A DNA stretch of 64,000 bases from positions 15,028 to 79,027 of the forward strand of contig CAMAYM010000002.1 in NCBI GenBank assembly GCA_945862495.1, in the 5' to 3' direction. This DNA comes from Bordetella parapertussis. GTDB lineage: Bacteria > Pseudomonadota > Gammaproteobacteria > Burkholderiales > Burkholderiaceae_B. The notes below the pieces were generated by a model that saw only the letters and a list, made by a program, of their open reading frames with translations, did no database searches and was not told where the DNA came from. Both the position numbers and the translations under genes were made by a program. Position 1 is the stretch's first letter; the number at the start of each line of letters is the position of its first letter. Positions 15,886 through 25,468 of this stretch are shown piece by piece.

Positions 15886-16659
15886 TTACATCACTGCGGA
15901 TAAACCACCATCCAGATTGACACTGCTGCCGGTGACATAGCTACCGCCTTCAGACGCGAGGAAGGTGACGACGTTGGCAACTTCTTCGGCACGACCCACA
16001 CGACCTAAGGGAATGTTTTTACCCATTGTCTCGTACATCTGTTCAACAGGCACGCCTGCTTTTTCAGCCTTGCGCTCATGCTGTCCGGCTTTGATCAGGC
16101 CGATACAGACGCTGTTGACCAAGATGTTGTTGGGGGCGAATTCTTTCGACAAGGCCTTGGTCATTGCGAGACCTGCTGCACGTGTGACCGTGGTGGGCAT
16201 AGATTTTTCTTTGGGCTGCTTGGCACCGATATTAGTCACGTTGATGATGCGACCCCAGTTGTTCTTTTTCATTTCTGGGATGGCCAAGCGTGTCAGGCGA
16301 ATCGCGGCAAACAACTTCAAATCAAAGTCAGCTTGCCACTTTTCATCCGTGACAGACTCAAACTCGCCTGTGGCGGATGTGCCGGCGTTGTTAATCAAAA
16401 TATCTAAACGCCCGTGTGTCTTGAGGATTTCTTGGACAAGGCGTGTGCACTCTGCGTCTTGTGAAACATCTGCCGCAATGGTCGTCACTTTGCCACCGGC
16501 CGCGCGAATCTCTGCTGCGACTTCGTCCAGCAATGCTTGGCCGCGGGCGGCGATGACAACAGTTGCGCCTTCCTGGGCGAATTTCATGGCAACCGCTTTA
16601 CCGATGCCTTGTGAGCCGCCTGTGACCAATGCGACGCGATTGTTAAGTTGTAAGTCCAT
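15886..16659 (-). CDS. Short-chain dehydrogenase family protein with degenerate catalytic triad
   Basis: 257 residues, classical SDR length. The nucleotide-binding TGGSQGIGKA (residues 13-22) and NNAG (90-93) motifs are intact, and the C-terminal NLDGGLSA is standard. The catalytic centre is not: counting from NNAG, the serine position falls on N143 (VTNIG), the tyrosine on T156 and the lysine on R160 in MPTTVTRAAGLAMTK. All three of Ser-Tyr-Lys are thus replaced, so the normal proton relay cannot operate. It may bind NAD(P) without reducing ketones, or use another mechanism. It heads the transcript with the dehalogenase. Confidence 0.88.
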   Translation of the reverse strand: MDLQLNNRVALVTGGSQGIGKAVAMKFAQEGATVVIAARGQALLDEVAAEIRAAGGKVTTIAADVSQDAECTRLVQEILKTHGRLDILINNAGTSATGEFESVTDEKWQADFDLKLFAAIRLTRLAIPEMKKNNWGRIINVTNIGAKQPKEKSMPTTVTRAAGLAMTKALSKEFAPNNILVNSVCIGLIKAGQHERKAEKAGVPVEQMYETMGKNIPLGRVGRAEEVANVVTFLASEGGSYVTGSSVNLDGGLSAVM

Positions 16660-16730
16660 GCGATGTCTCCGTCCTGAATGACTCGAAATCTTAGCGATCG
16701 AGTTGTTGTGAAATAAATAATGCGGTTGAT

Positions 16731-17393
16731 TTAATTTTTATCGTCGGTTTCTGCCGCGATCTGACGCAAAGCCTGCTCAAACGCCTCGGGCGGTTGCGCA
16801 CCCTGCAACAGATAATGATCATTGATGATAATCGAGGGCACAGAATGAATCCCCATGCTGGTGTATTTTTCCTGCTGCGCGCGCACTTCGGTTTTAAATT
16901 CTTCACTGTCCAAAATCTTTTGGGCACGCGCGGTATCGAGCCCTGCGCGTTCAACCGCAGCAACCAGATTGCTCTTGTCGTCTAGATCAACGGCGAGGGT
17001 AAAGTAGGTGATCAACAACGCGCGCTTGAGGCGATGTTGTGCCGCGGGGTCGTATTCGAGTCCAGCCCAATAAATCAGTCGGTGCGCATCAAAGGTGTTG
17101 TAGACATGCTTGCGACCCTCCGGGTGAAAGGGAAAACCGACCTCGGCTGCGCGCGCTTTAATGCTCTCTTGGGTGACACGAACTTGGGCCTCTGTTTTGC
17201 CGTATTTTTCCGTTAGGTGTTCAAACACTTCCTGGCCACCTGGTGGCATCTGTGGATTGAGCTCGAACGGTTGGAAATGAATTTCCACCGGGATACTGTC
17301 CCCAATATTTTTAAGCGCGATTTCAAGGCCGCCGAGTCCGACCGCGCACCAAGGGCACGCGATATCCGAAACGTAGTCAATTTTGATTACCAT
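16731..17393 (-). CDS. DsbA family oxidoreductase (FrnE-like)
   Basis: 220 residues without a signal peptide, so probably cytoplasmic. The thioredoxin-fold active site CPWC is at residues 13-16 (DIACPWCAVG), followed by a helical insertion and the cis-proline loop at SVPSIIIND. This is the FrnE / polyketide-biosynthesis dithiol isomerase-like branch, related to 2-hydroxychromene-2-carboxylate isomerase. Its start overlaps the amtB stop by seven bases (ATGGTAA), implying translational coupling to amtB. Its redox partner and substrate are unknown. Confidence 0.87.
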   Translation of the reverse strand: MVIKIDYVSDIACPWCAVGLGGLEIALKNIGDSIPVEIHFQPFELNPQMPPGGQEVFEHLTEKYGKTEAQVRVTQESIKARAAEVGFPFHPEGRKHVYNTFDAHRLIYWAGLEYDPAAQHRLKRALLITYFTLAVDLDDKSNLVAAVERAGLDTARAQKILDSEEFKTEVRAQQEKYTSMGIHSVPSIIINDHYLLQGAQPPEAFEQALRQIAAETDDKN

Positions 17394-18601
17394 GTTTTAT
17401 CCGAATCAGGGGTGGCCGAGACATGATGGATGCTGAGGTCAGCACCCGCATATTCGTCTTCGGGATCCATTCTTAAGCCCATGAGGAGTTTGAGTGCACC
17501 ATACACAATTGTGCCACCTAACAAAGCAATCAGGACCGCGACCGCAGTGCCAATCAGTTGTGCCATCAGACTGACACCGCCCAAGCCGCCTAAGGCCTGT
17601 TGACCAAAGATGCCTGCGGCGATACCACCCCAGACACCGCAGAGACCATGCAGGGGCCAGACACCCAAGACGTCATCGATTTTCCAGCGGTTTTGTTCGA
17701 GGGTAAAGACAAACACAAACATGGCTCCAGCGGATAGGCCAACAAACAGTGCGCCTAGGGGATGCATTAAGTCTGAGCCCGCACAGATTGCAACGAGTCC
17801 CGCGAGTGGTCCGTTATAACTAAAGCCGGCGTCATTCTTGCCGAAGAACCAACCACCGAGTGTGCCGCCCACCATAGCCATCAAGGAGTTGATCGCAACC
17901 AGTCCGCTGATTTTGTCGATTGTCTGTGCACTCATGACATTGAAACCGAACCAGCCTACGGTCAAGATCCAAGCGCCTAAGGCTAGGAAGGGGACGTTTG
18001 ACGGCGGATGGGCGGAGACCTTGCCGTCTTTGCGGTAGCGTCCACTGCGTGCGCCGAGCAATATGATCGCAGGTAATGCAATCCAGCCACCGACGGCGTG
18101 CACTACGACAGAACCTGCGAAGTCATGGAAATCTTCACCGGTGAGCGATTTGATCCAGACCTGAAAGCCAGAGAAGTGGGTGGGATTCCAGGCCATGCCT
18201 TCAAACAGCGGATAAACAAATCCAACCAATAAAAAGGTCGCGAGGAGTTGTGGGTTGAATTTGGCACGTTCGGCGATACCGCCTGAAACGATAGCTGGAA
18301 TCGCGGCTGCAAAGGTCAGTAAGAAAAAGAACTTGACCAGTTCAAAGCCATTTTTGGTGGCGAGCTGCTCTGCATCCATCCAGAAATTCAGGCCATAGGC
18401 CAGGCTGTAACCAATAAAAAAATACGCGATAGTGGATACAGAAAAATCGACTAGGATTTTAACGAGTGCGTTGACTTGATTTTTTTCCCGGACTGTACCG
18501 AGCTCGAGAAAAGCGAAACCAGCGTGCATCGCCAGGATCATAATGGCACCCAACATAATAAAAAGGGTGTCGACGCCTGCTTTGATATTTTCCAAAATCA
18601 T
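17387..18601 (-). CDS. amtB: Ammonium transporter AmtB
   Basis: Inner-membrane ammonium/ammonia channel, 404 residues with about eleven membrane segments. The pore twin-histidines are seen in DFAGSVVVHAVGGW and WPLHGLCGVWGG. The N-terminal DTLFIMLGAIMILAMHAGFAFLE matches the family, including the phenylalanine region. The C-terminal tail is short and ends ...SDKTW. No glnK (PII) gene is adjacent, although amtB and glnK are often paired; regulation by PII would then be from elsewhere. I looked upstream for a sigma-54 -24/-12 site and did not find a convincing one. Downstream it overlaps the DsbA-like gene. Confidence 0.94.
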   Translation of the reverse strand: MILENIKAGVDTLFIMLGAIMILAMHAGFAFLELGTVREKNQVNALVKILVDFSVSTIAYFFIGYSLAYGLNFWMDAEQLATKNGFELVKFFFLLTFAAAIPAIVSGGIAERAKFNPQLLATFLLVGFVYPLFEGMAWNPTHFSGFQVWIKSLTGEDFHDFAGSVVVHAVGGWIALPAIILLGARSGRYRKDGKVSAHPPSNVPFLALGAWILTVGWFGFNVMSAQTIDKISGLVAINSLMAMVGGTLGGWFFGKNDAGFSYNGPLAGLVAICAGSDLMHPLGALFVGLSAGAMFVFVFTLEQNRWKIDDVLGVWPLHGLCGVWGGIAAGIFGQQALGGLGGVSLMAQLIGTAVAVLIALLGGTIVYGALKLLMGLRMDPEDEYAGADLSIHHVSATPDSDKTW

Positions 18602-18836
18602 TCCAGCCGAAAAGTTAATTGTGACAATTGAGGCTGAATCTTAGCGCGAATGTTTAGGCAGATTTCTGAGGTCGCAGGTGATCATGGATTGAAAACAATA
18701 AAGCACAAATGTAAATAATATTTAGTTTTATATGCACATTAGATCTGGTTTCATAGGAAATCTCACCTATTTTCTTATATAACTGGGGTTGACCCGTATA
18801 GAATCGTAGGATTAGTTGAATGTTTGGGAATCCCAC

Positions 18837-20054
18837 ATGATCGGCGCAGTGCATCTAGCAGGATCAAGTTATCCAACGAAAAATTTGCGAAGCCTTTTTG
18901 TGCAGCATGTTTTCAAAGTCGTGCTGGGAGTGTCGACGGCATGGTTAGGTTACACGGGCATGCTGCATGCCCAACCTGCGGGTCCCCAAGGCCCTTTGTC
19001 TGTGTCGGTGATAGAAGCTCAACCCACCAACATCCCCAATGTGCTCGAAGTCACTGCACAAGCCGAGGGCGCAAAAGAAACGGAAGTCCGTTCACGCGTC
19101 AACGGTATTTTGCTTAAAAGGCTGTACGAGGAAGGTAGCCCTGTCCAAGCCGGTCAGCCATTATTTCAAATCGATCCCGAGCCTTTCAAAATCACGCTCG
19201 AAGAAGCCCAGGCGCGCGCCAAGCAAACAGCGCGCGAGGCCGCGCGTTTGAAGTTACTTTTTAGTAAACAGGCCGTCAGTCGCAAAGAGTTCGATGACGC
19301 GACGTCCTTAAACGAAATCGCGCAAGCCACGCTAAAAACGGCGCAGCTCAATCTAAAGTGGACGACTGTGACGGCGCCTGTCGATGGCATTTCGGGTCGT
19401 TCACTGCGCTCCGAAGGCAATCTGATTTCAAATACAGGCGATGCAGGTCTCCTGACCTCCATCTATCAAATCAACCCGATCTGGGTACGTTTTGGTTTGT
19501 CGAGCAGTGATACGGCCCAATTACCAAGCGGTCGTCTTGATCCAAAGCAAAACACAAGTGTCGAGTTGCTACTTCCTAATGGGCAGGACTACCCTGAAAA
19601 GGGTCAGCTCAATTTCCAGTCGACCTTTATTGATCCAAAGCTCGGCACACAGCAAATGCGCGCCGAATTTCCAAATCCTAACAGCGCAATTTTGCCAGGC
19701 CAGTTTTTGCGTATTCGTGTGACAACCGGGATGCAGGAAAATGTATTTCTGGTTCCTCAGGCTGCGGTGGTTCAGAGTGAGCGTGGCTTTATGGTCTGGA
19801 CGGTTGGACCAGAAAGCAAGGTCGTGCCAACGCCGATCAAGGTGGGCAAATGGTCAGGAAAAAATTGGATTGTGTTGTCAGGCTTAAAGTCAGGCGATCA
19901 AGTTGTCACGGATCAACTCATCAAAATTCGACCCGGTGCGGTGATCAAGCCCACGGTGGTGCCGCTCAGTCAGGCTTCGCCTGGTACTGCGTCTGGTCCA
20001 GCGCCAACCGCTGACGCGCAAAAGAACGCTGCGGTCCAGAAGGATGCTCGATGA
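18837..20054 (+). CDS. RND efflux pump periplasmic adaptor (membrane fusion protein)
   Basis: Links an inner-membrane RND pump to an outer-membrane channel. About 405 residues, AcrA/MexA size. An N-terminal hydrophobic stretch near residues 27-43 ending LHAQ is a likely signal peptide; no lipobox cysteine is seen. Mature-domain features include a barrel-sandwich hybrid half (VRSRVNGILLKRLYEEGSPV), a coiled-coil hairpin rich in Ala/Lys/Glu, and the second half (WTTVTAPVDGISGRS). The Ala/Pro-rich tail is disordered. I chose the ATG at 18837; a TTG at 18816 exists. The stop overlaps the pump ATG by four bases. First gene of a three-gene operon. Confidence 0.92.
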   Translation: MIGAVHLAGSSYPTKNLRSLFVQHVFKVVLGVSTAWLGYTGMLHAQPAGPQGPLSVSVIEAQPTNIPNVLEVTAQAEGAKETEVRSRVNGILLKRLYEEGSPVQAGQPLFQIDPEPFKITLEEAQARAKQTAREAARLKLLFSKQAVSRKEFDDATSLNEIAQATLKTAQLNLKWTTVTAPVDGISGRSLRSEGNLISNTGDAGLLTSIYQINPIWVRFGLSSSDTAQLPSGRLDPKQNTSVELLLPNGQDYPEKGQLNFQSTFIDPKLGTQQMRAEFPNPNSAILPGQFLRIRVTTGMQENVFLVPQAAVVQSERGFMVWTVGPESKVVPTPIKVGKWSGKNWIVLSGLKSGDQVVTDQLIKIRPGAVIKPTVVPLSQASPGTASGPAPTADAQKNAAVQKDAR

Positions 20055-23000
20055 GTTTATCTAGCTTTTTTATTGGTCGGCCGATTTTTTCGGCGGTGAT
20101 TTCCATCACCATTGTGATTGCGGGACTCATGGCAGCACGCGGTTTACCGATTGCGCAATATCCCGAAATCGCGCCACCGACCGTCATTATTTCGGCAACG
20201 TATCCTGGCGCCTCGACAGAAACGCTGACGCGTACGGTGGCGGGTCCGATTGAAGAGCAGTTGTCAGGTGTTGAAAACCTGCTGTATTTCAATTCGAGTG
20301 CGCAGTCCAATGGCTCGCTGTCGATTACCGCGACGTTCGAAGTTGGCACCAATATTGATACCGCGACGGTCAACGTCAATAATCGTGTCAAGATTGCTGA
20401 GCCGAGGCTGCCGGATATCGTGCGTCAATTTGGTGTGACCGTTCAAAAGCGCTCAAATGATATTTTGTTAGTGACGGCGATCACCTCTCCTTCCGAGGAG
20501 TTTTCAAATCTGTTTTTATCTAACTATGCGCTTGTCAATGTTGTGGACGAGCTCAAACGTTTGCCAGGTGTTGGTGATGTGCAGATTTTGGGTGCCAAGG
20601 ATTATTCCATGCGCATCTGGCTCAAGCCAGATCAGATGGCACAACTAGGTATTACTGCGCCTGATGTCGCCGCTGCGATCGCTGCGCAAAACAAACAGAA
20701 CGTCGCAGGAAAAATTGGTCAAGAACCTGCGCCGCAGGGCCAGCAACTGGTCTATACCGTGACCGCCAAAGGCCGTTTGGTTACGCCGGAGCAGTTTGGC
20801 GACATTGTCATTCGCTCGGAGGGCGCGGGCGGCACGCTCAGGCTCAAAGATATTGCACGGATTGAACTCGGTGCGGCAGATTATGACGCCAGTACCAAAC
20901 TCAGCGGCAAGCCAGTCGCGCTTGTCGCTACCTTTTTGCAATCGGGTGCCAACGCACTGGCTGTTGCTGAAAGTGTACGCACCAAAATGCAAGAGTTGGA
21001 GAAAAAATTTCCTAAAGGGATTGAATATGTCATTCCCTTTGATACGACAAAATTTGTGACCGCTTCGATTAATGAAGTGATTAAAACCTTGTTCGAAGCG
21101 ATGCTTCTCGTCGCCCTCGTTGTCTATTTGTTTTTGCAAAACTGGCGAGCGACTCTTATTCCTTTGATTGCGGTACCGGTTTCACTGATCGGAACGTTTG
21201 CAGGTTTGTGGCTGTTTGGCTTTTCTATCAACACACTGACTCTGTTTGCGATGGTGTTGTCGATAGGTATTGTGGTGGATGATGCGATCGTAGTGCTGGA
21301 AAACGTCGAACGCTTGATGACTGAGCGTAATCTTTCTCCAAAAGAGGCTGCCTACGAGGCAATGCGTGAGGTGTCGGGTGCGGTAGTCGCCATTGTGTTG
21401 GTGCTTTCCGCTGTGTTTATTCCCGTGGCGTTTTTGGGCGGGATCGCTGGTACGCTCTATCAACAGTTTGCCGTCACCGTCGCGCTCGCAGTGGTTTTGT
21501 CTGGGATCGTCGCCTTGACCTTGACGCCAGCCCTGTGTGCACTGCTTCTCAAGCCAGGGCTGCATGCACCCAAAGGTTTTGGATGGTTTAACCGCAGCTT
21601 TGAAACCATCACTAATCAATACACCAAGCTTGTCAATAAAACACTAAATCATCGCATTCTTGGCGCCTCGGTATTCGGCGCGATCTTGGTGGGGAGTTTT
21701 GTGATGTTTCGTATGGTACCCGGCAGCTTTGTTCCTGCAGAGGATCAAGGTTATCTGATTAGTGCATTGGTGCTGCCAGATGCCGCAAGCTTGCAGCGGA
21801 CCGAAGAAACAGGCGATGTCTTTCAAAAGCGCGTGGCTAACGATCCTGCTGTTGCGCGTGTGTTTGTGATCGCGGGTCGAGACATTATTGGTGGGGGTAA
21901 CAAACCGAACGCCGGTACGATTTTTATTCCCCTCAAGGATTGGGACGAGCGAACCGCCTCTTCTGAGCAACTCGCCAAGAAATTTACTGGTGTGGGGATG
22001 AGCTTGCCCGATGGGATGGCACTGGTGTTTAACCCGCCTCCTATCCGTGGTTTGGGCTCTGCGGGTGGTTTTGAGTTTTATGTACAGTCCAGAGGTGAGC
22101 CCTCTGTGACGGATCTAGCGAAAGTCGTCACTAATTTTACAGAGGAGCTAAAAAAGCAACCCAAGCTCTCGGGCATCAATACCTTTTTTAGGCCCAACAC
22201 CCCTCAGTTGTATGTCGAGGTTGATGAGGCGAAAGCATTGTCGCTTGGCATACCCGTGGCAGATGTTTACCTCAGTTTGCAGGCCACGATGGGTGCGCTG
22301 TATGTCAATGATTTCAATCTAAACGGTCGCACCTATCGCGTGCAGATGCAGGCGGATGCCCAATATCGTACTGAGCCGACGGATCTCGGTCAGATCTATG
22401 TGCGCGCAAACAATGGCAGCATGGTGCCGGTGTCGGCCCTGATCTCGGTCAGTCAGGTGGTCGGTCCCGAACTACTGGAGCGGTTTAATGGATTTCTTGC
22501 GGCAAAGGTGTTGGGAAATGCAGTGCAGGGTGTGAGCTCTGGAGATGCGATCAATATTGTCCAAGAGGCCGCCCGCGCGACCTTACCCCCAGGCTACGAG
22601 TTAGCGTGGGCTGGACAAGCGTATCAGCAGATCCGCACAGGCGACGCCTCTGGCTTGGCATTTTTGTTTGGCATCGTGATGGTGTTTCTGATTCTTGCGG
22701 CACAGTATGAGCGGTGGTCTTTACCGATTGCTGTGTTGTTGGCGGTGCCGTTTGCGTTGTTTGGTGCCTTGCTCGCGGTGTTGCTGCGCGGCATGCCCAA
22801 TGACATCTATTTTCAGATTGGTTTGCTAGTGTTGATTGGCCTGTCTGCGAAAAATGCAATCTTGGTCGTTGAGTTTGCGTCCCAAAAACGTGCGCAGGGT
22901 ATGAGTGCGAGGGATGCGGCATTGACGGCAGCAAAACAACGTTTCAGACCGATTGTGATGACCTCTCTCGCATTTATCTTGGGTGTGTTTCCCTTGGTAA

Positions 23001-23131
23001 TCTCCTCGGGGGCGGGTGCTGCGGCACGTCAATCCATGGGGACAGGTGTATTTGGTGGCATGCTGGCCTCGACCTTCATTGCGACTATTTTTGTGCCGAT
23101 GTTCTTTACTTGGTTATCCAGAAAAAAATGA
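20051..23131 (+). CDS. RND multidrug efflux transporter, HAE-1 family (AcrB-like)
   Basis: Proton-driven inner-membrane trimeric pump that exports hydrophobic compounds. 1026 residues, full length, starting MSLSSFFIGRPIFSAV as in AcrB-type proteins. The proton relay is intact: two aspartates in SIGIVVDDAIVVLENVE and the lysine in GLSAKNAILVVEF. Twelve membrane segments and two large periplasmic domains are apparent. It overlaps the adaptor upstream and the outer-membrane factor downstream by four bases each (ATGA), so the three are translated as a coupled set. Substrates are not predictable. No local regulator gene is present. Confidence 0.95.
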   Translation: MSLSSFFIGRPIFSAVISITIVIAGLMAARGLPIAQYPEIAPPTVIISATYPGASTETLTRTVAGPIEEQLSGVENLLYFNSSAQSNGSLSITATFEVGTNIDTATVNVNNRVKIAEPRLPDIVRQFGVTVQKRSNDILLVTAITSPSEEFSNLFLSNYALVNVVDELKRLPGVGDVQILGAKDYSMRIWLKPDQMAQLGITAPDVAAAIAAQNKQNVAGKIGQEPAPQGQQLVYTVTAKGRLVTPEQFGDIVIRSEGAGGTLRLKDIARIELGAADYDASTKLSGKPVALVATFLQSGANALAVAESVRTKMQELEKKFPKGIEYVIPFDTTKFVTASINEVIKTLFEAMLLVALVVYLFLQNWRATLIPLIAVPVSLIGTFAGLWLFGFSINTLTLFAMVLSIGIVVDDAIVVLENVERLMTERNLSPKEAAYEAMREVSGAVVAIVLVLSAVFIPVAFLGGIAGTLYQQFAVTVALAVVLSGIVALTLTPALCALLLKPGLHAPKGFGWFNRSFETITNQYTKLVNKTLNHRILGASVFGAILVGSFVMFRMVPGSFVPAEDQGYLISALVLPDAASLQRTEETGDVFQKRVANDPAVARVFVIAGRDIIGGGNKPNAGTIFIPLKDWDERTASSEQLAKKFTGVGMSLPDGMALVFNPPPIRGLGSAGGFEFYVQSRGEPSVTDLAKVVTNFTEELKKQPKLSGINTFFRPNTPQLYVEVDEAKALSLGIPVADVYLSLQATMGALYVNDFNLNGRTYRVQMQADAQYRTEPTDLGQIYVRANNGSMVPVSALISVSQVVGPELLERFNGFLAAKVLGNAVQGVSSGDAINIVQEAARATLPPGYELAWAGQAYQQIRTGDASGLAFLFGIVMVFLILAAQYERWSLPIAVLLAVPFALFGALLAVLLRGMPNDIYFQIGLLVLIGLSAKNAILVVEFASQKRAQGMSARDAALTAAKQRFRPIVMTSLAFILGVFPLVISSGAGAAARQSMGTGVFGGMLASTFIATIFVPMFFTWLSRKK

Positions 23132-24600
23132 TGACGCATCCTTTTTTATCCGGCATGCGTGCTTGGGTTCGCACATTTCTCGCACTTGTCCTCAGTGGTA
23201 CGTTAAGTGGATGTTTGCTCGGCCCTGACTACAAGCGGCCCGAGGTTGATTTGCCTGAGCGTTTCAATGCACAAACGGCCACGACGACACCTTCGGCAGC
23301 TATTTCTCCTGTCAGTACCGTGGGTGTTGCACCTGCTCCGGTCGCACTAGTGGATTGGTGGACCTTGTTCAACGATCCCATTCTCAACGACCTTGTTGCG
23401 AAGGCCCAAAAGAACAATGCCGATATACAGATTGCGGTTGCACGCTTAGGTCAGGCGCAGGCACTGGCCCGTCAAGCAGGGGCAGCACTTTATCCGACAC
23501 TCAATTTGACGGCTTCAGGTACGCGGGCTTCCACAGGTACAGCGGTATCGCCTACAGGCATTGGTTTGCAAACTAATACTGCACAGCTGGGTCTAGTGAC
23601 TTCTTATGAACTTGATGTGTGGGGCCGCGTTCGTCGCAATCTTGAAGCCGCGACTGCTGTGGTGACTGCCAGCCAGTACGAGCAGGACAGCGTTCGTCTC
23701 ACCATATCTGCGTTAGTCACCAATACGTATTTACGTTTGCGCGCCTTGGATGCGCAGATTTCCGTGGTGACCAACTCGGTCAAGACCCGCGAAAATTCAC
23801 TGCGTGTTGCGCAGGCCAAGCTCGATGGCGGGTTGGTGTCGCCCATCGATGTGAGTCAAGCGCGGGCGGCCAAGGCTGCCTCCGAGGCAACATTATCGGA
23901 GTTAACGCGACAACGAGCGATCGTACAAAATCAACTCGGTATTTTGGTAGGTCAGCTGCAACTGAGCCTTGCGCCCGTTGATTTGCGGGGTTTGCCGATT
24001 CCGCCAATCCCACCCGCCGGTATTCCCTCGACGTTGATGGAAAGCCGGCCGGATGTCAATCGGGTGGAGCAGGAGCTCACGGCTGCAAATGCCCGTATTG
24101 GCGTCGCGACGGCTAACTTTTTCCCAACACTCTCTCTTACGGGTGTTTTTGGTGCGCAAAGTGTAGATTTCAGCGCGTTCCTTTCTGGGCAAAGTACCGT
24201 ATGGTCCGCAGGCTTAGGGCTGCTCCAGCCGATATTTACCGGTGGTTCTTTGACGGCACGTCTGGATTTTGCCAAGGCGCAACAGCAGGAAGTCCTGGGG
24301 AATTACGTTAAAGTTGTCAGAAATGCATTTGGTGAAGTGGGAGATGCTCTAGTGTCCGTCCATCAAACGCTTCAAACCGAACTCTTTTTGACGGAACAAG
24401 TCGCCGCGGCGACCAAGGCACAAGAGCTCGCAACCGTGCGTTACGAAGCGGGCTATGTTGATTATTTAAATGTGCTTGAGGCGCAGCGTGTGCAAAACGA
24501 GGCGAATCTAGCTTTTGTAATAAATCGTTCCTTGCGACTGCAGGCGGGCGTGGATTTATTTAAGGCTTTGGGTGGCGGCTGGAATAAGCCGACGCCATAG
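23128..24600 (+). CDS. Efflux outer membrane lipoprotein, NodT/OprM family
   Basis: Outer-membrane channel of the RND complex. About 490 residues. A hydrophobic signal ends in the lipobox LSGC with the acylated cysteine at C29, followed by LLGPDYKRPEVDLP, typical of OprM-like proteins. Two TolC-type repeats follow, with YELDVWGRVRRNLEAA and AQRVQNEANL-type helices, and a C-terminal KALGGGW motif. I start at the ATG 23128 that overlaps the pump's TGA by four bases; an in-frame TTG at 23110 and a second ATG at 23131 are alternatives. The same family appears as a broken copy at 26.5-27.5 kb. Confidence 0.93.
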   Translation: MMTHPFLSGMRAWVRTFLALVLSGTLSGCLLGPDYKRPEVDLPERFNAQTATTTPSAAISPVSTVGVAPAPVALVDWWTLFNDPILNDLVAKAQKNNADIQIAVARLGQAQALARQAGAALYPTLNLTASGTRASTGTAVSPTGIGLQTNTAQLGLVTSYELDVWGRVRRNLEAATAVVTASQYEQDSVRLTISALVTNTYLRLRALDAQISVVTNSVKTRENSLRVAQAKLDGGLVSPIDVSQARAAKAASEATLSELTRQRAIVQNQLGILVGQLQLSLAPVDLRGLPIPPIPPAGIPSTLMESRPDVNRVEQELTAANARIGVATANFFPTLSLTGVFGAQSVDFSAFLSGQSTVWSAGLGLLQPIFTGGSLTARLDFAKAQQQEVLGNYVKVVRNAFGEVGDALVSVHQTLQTELFLTEQVAAATKAQELATVRYEAGYVDYLNVLEAQRVQNEANLAFVINRSLRLQAGVDLFKALGGGWNKPTP

Positions 24601-24628
24601 TCGGAATAACAAATAAGAGGATGACACG

Positions 24629-25465
24629 ATGAACGAAGCGATAGAAAAACAATACAACCCTCGCACAACAGTGACGCCTGAACAGTTGGCGCATTTTAGC
24701 GAGCTCGGCGCGCGCCTCAGTGAAGAGGCCCGTCAAAAATATGCGGGCCGTTACGATTTGCGTTTTGGTGAAGGACCGTTAGAGAACGCAGATTTTTTTT
24801 ATTGCGGCAAACCCAATCGTCCTCTGATGGTGTTTTTTCATGGTGGTTTTTGGCGTGCCCGTGATAAAAAAGATTACAGTTTTGTCGTGAATGGCGTTTT
24901 GCCCCTCGACTGCTCAGTGGTGGTAATGAATTACGATTTGTGTCCCGCAGTCACGGTGCAACAGATTGTGGCGCAAACCAAGCGCGGACTTGAGTGGGTG
25001 TCTCAGCAAGTGGCCGCCTGGCAAGTCGATGACAGTCAGATTTATGTCTCTGGTCATTCAGCGGGTGCGCACATCATTGCAGCGACGCTTGCACACACTG
25101 GCGCGGCATTTCAGCTCAAAAATCACCATATCAAAAAGGCCTATTTGATAAGTGGTATTTTTGACGTTGAGCCTGTTTTGCAAATTTCTGTCAATGAAGA
25201 AGTCAAACTTAAGCCAAGTGATGTGCAAGTGTTGAGTCCGCTTCGTCATCCGTTTTCCGCAAATGTGGCTTACGAGGTGATCGTGGGTGGCGCAGAGCCC
25301 AAGGATTGGGTGGGTGAGTCAGAGCGCATGGCCGCTCATTTGCGTGCGCAAGGCTGTCAAGTGGGTTTGCATGTGTTGCCTGGCTTAAATCACTATACTG
25401 TCCTGCACGAAATGGATCGGCCTGAAGGCTATGTATCCAAGCTATTCGCACGCGATATCGGATAA
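24629..25465 (+). CDS. Alpha/beta hydrolase, kynurenine formamidase-like
   Basis: 278 residues, no signal peptide. The oxyanion motif HGGFW (about residues 71-75) and the nucleophile elbow SGHSAGAH match arylformamidase/KynB-like and BD-FAE-type alpha/beta hydrolases; a late histidine in LPGLNHYTV completes a triad with an aspartate in the preceding strand. Such enzymes open N-formylkynurenine in tryptophan catabolism, but no tryptophan dioxygenase or kynureninase gene is near, so the real substrate may be another amide or ester. It begins 28 bp after the efflux operon with its own ribosome site (AAGAGG) and is followed three bases later by the RodZ-like gene. Confidence 0.8.
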   Translation: MNEAIEKQYNPRTTVTPEQLAHFSELGARLSEEARQKYAGRYDLRFGEGPLENADFFYCGKPNRPLMVFFHGGFWRARDKKDYSFVVNGVLPLDCSVVVMNYDLCPAVTVQQIVAQTKRGLEWVSQQVAAWQVDDSQIYVSGHSAGAHIIAATLAHTGAAFQLKNHHIKKAYLISGIFDVEPVLQISVNEEVKLKPSDVQVLSPLRHPFSANVAYEVIVGGAEPKDWVGESERMAAHLRAQGCQVGLHVLPGLNHYTVLHEMDRPEGYVSKLFARDIG

Positions 25466-25468
25466 AAC

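Noticed and set aside
15965..16681. 238-residue open frame opposite the SDR gene
   Set aside because: It is antisense to a clear SDR reading frame, its product is rich in Ser, Thr, Ala and Arg without any motif, and its codon pattern matches a shadow frame.
18602..18836. Sigma-54 promoter for amtB and operator for the RND operon
   Set aside because: I looked for a -24/-12 GG-GC pair before amtB and found none. An ATAGG-8-CCTAT repeat at 18753-18770 and a near-palindrome at 18786-18795 exist but are too short to assign.
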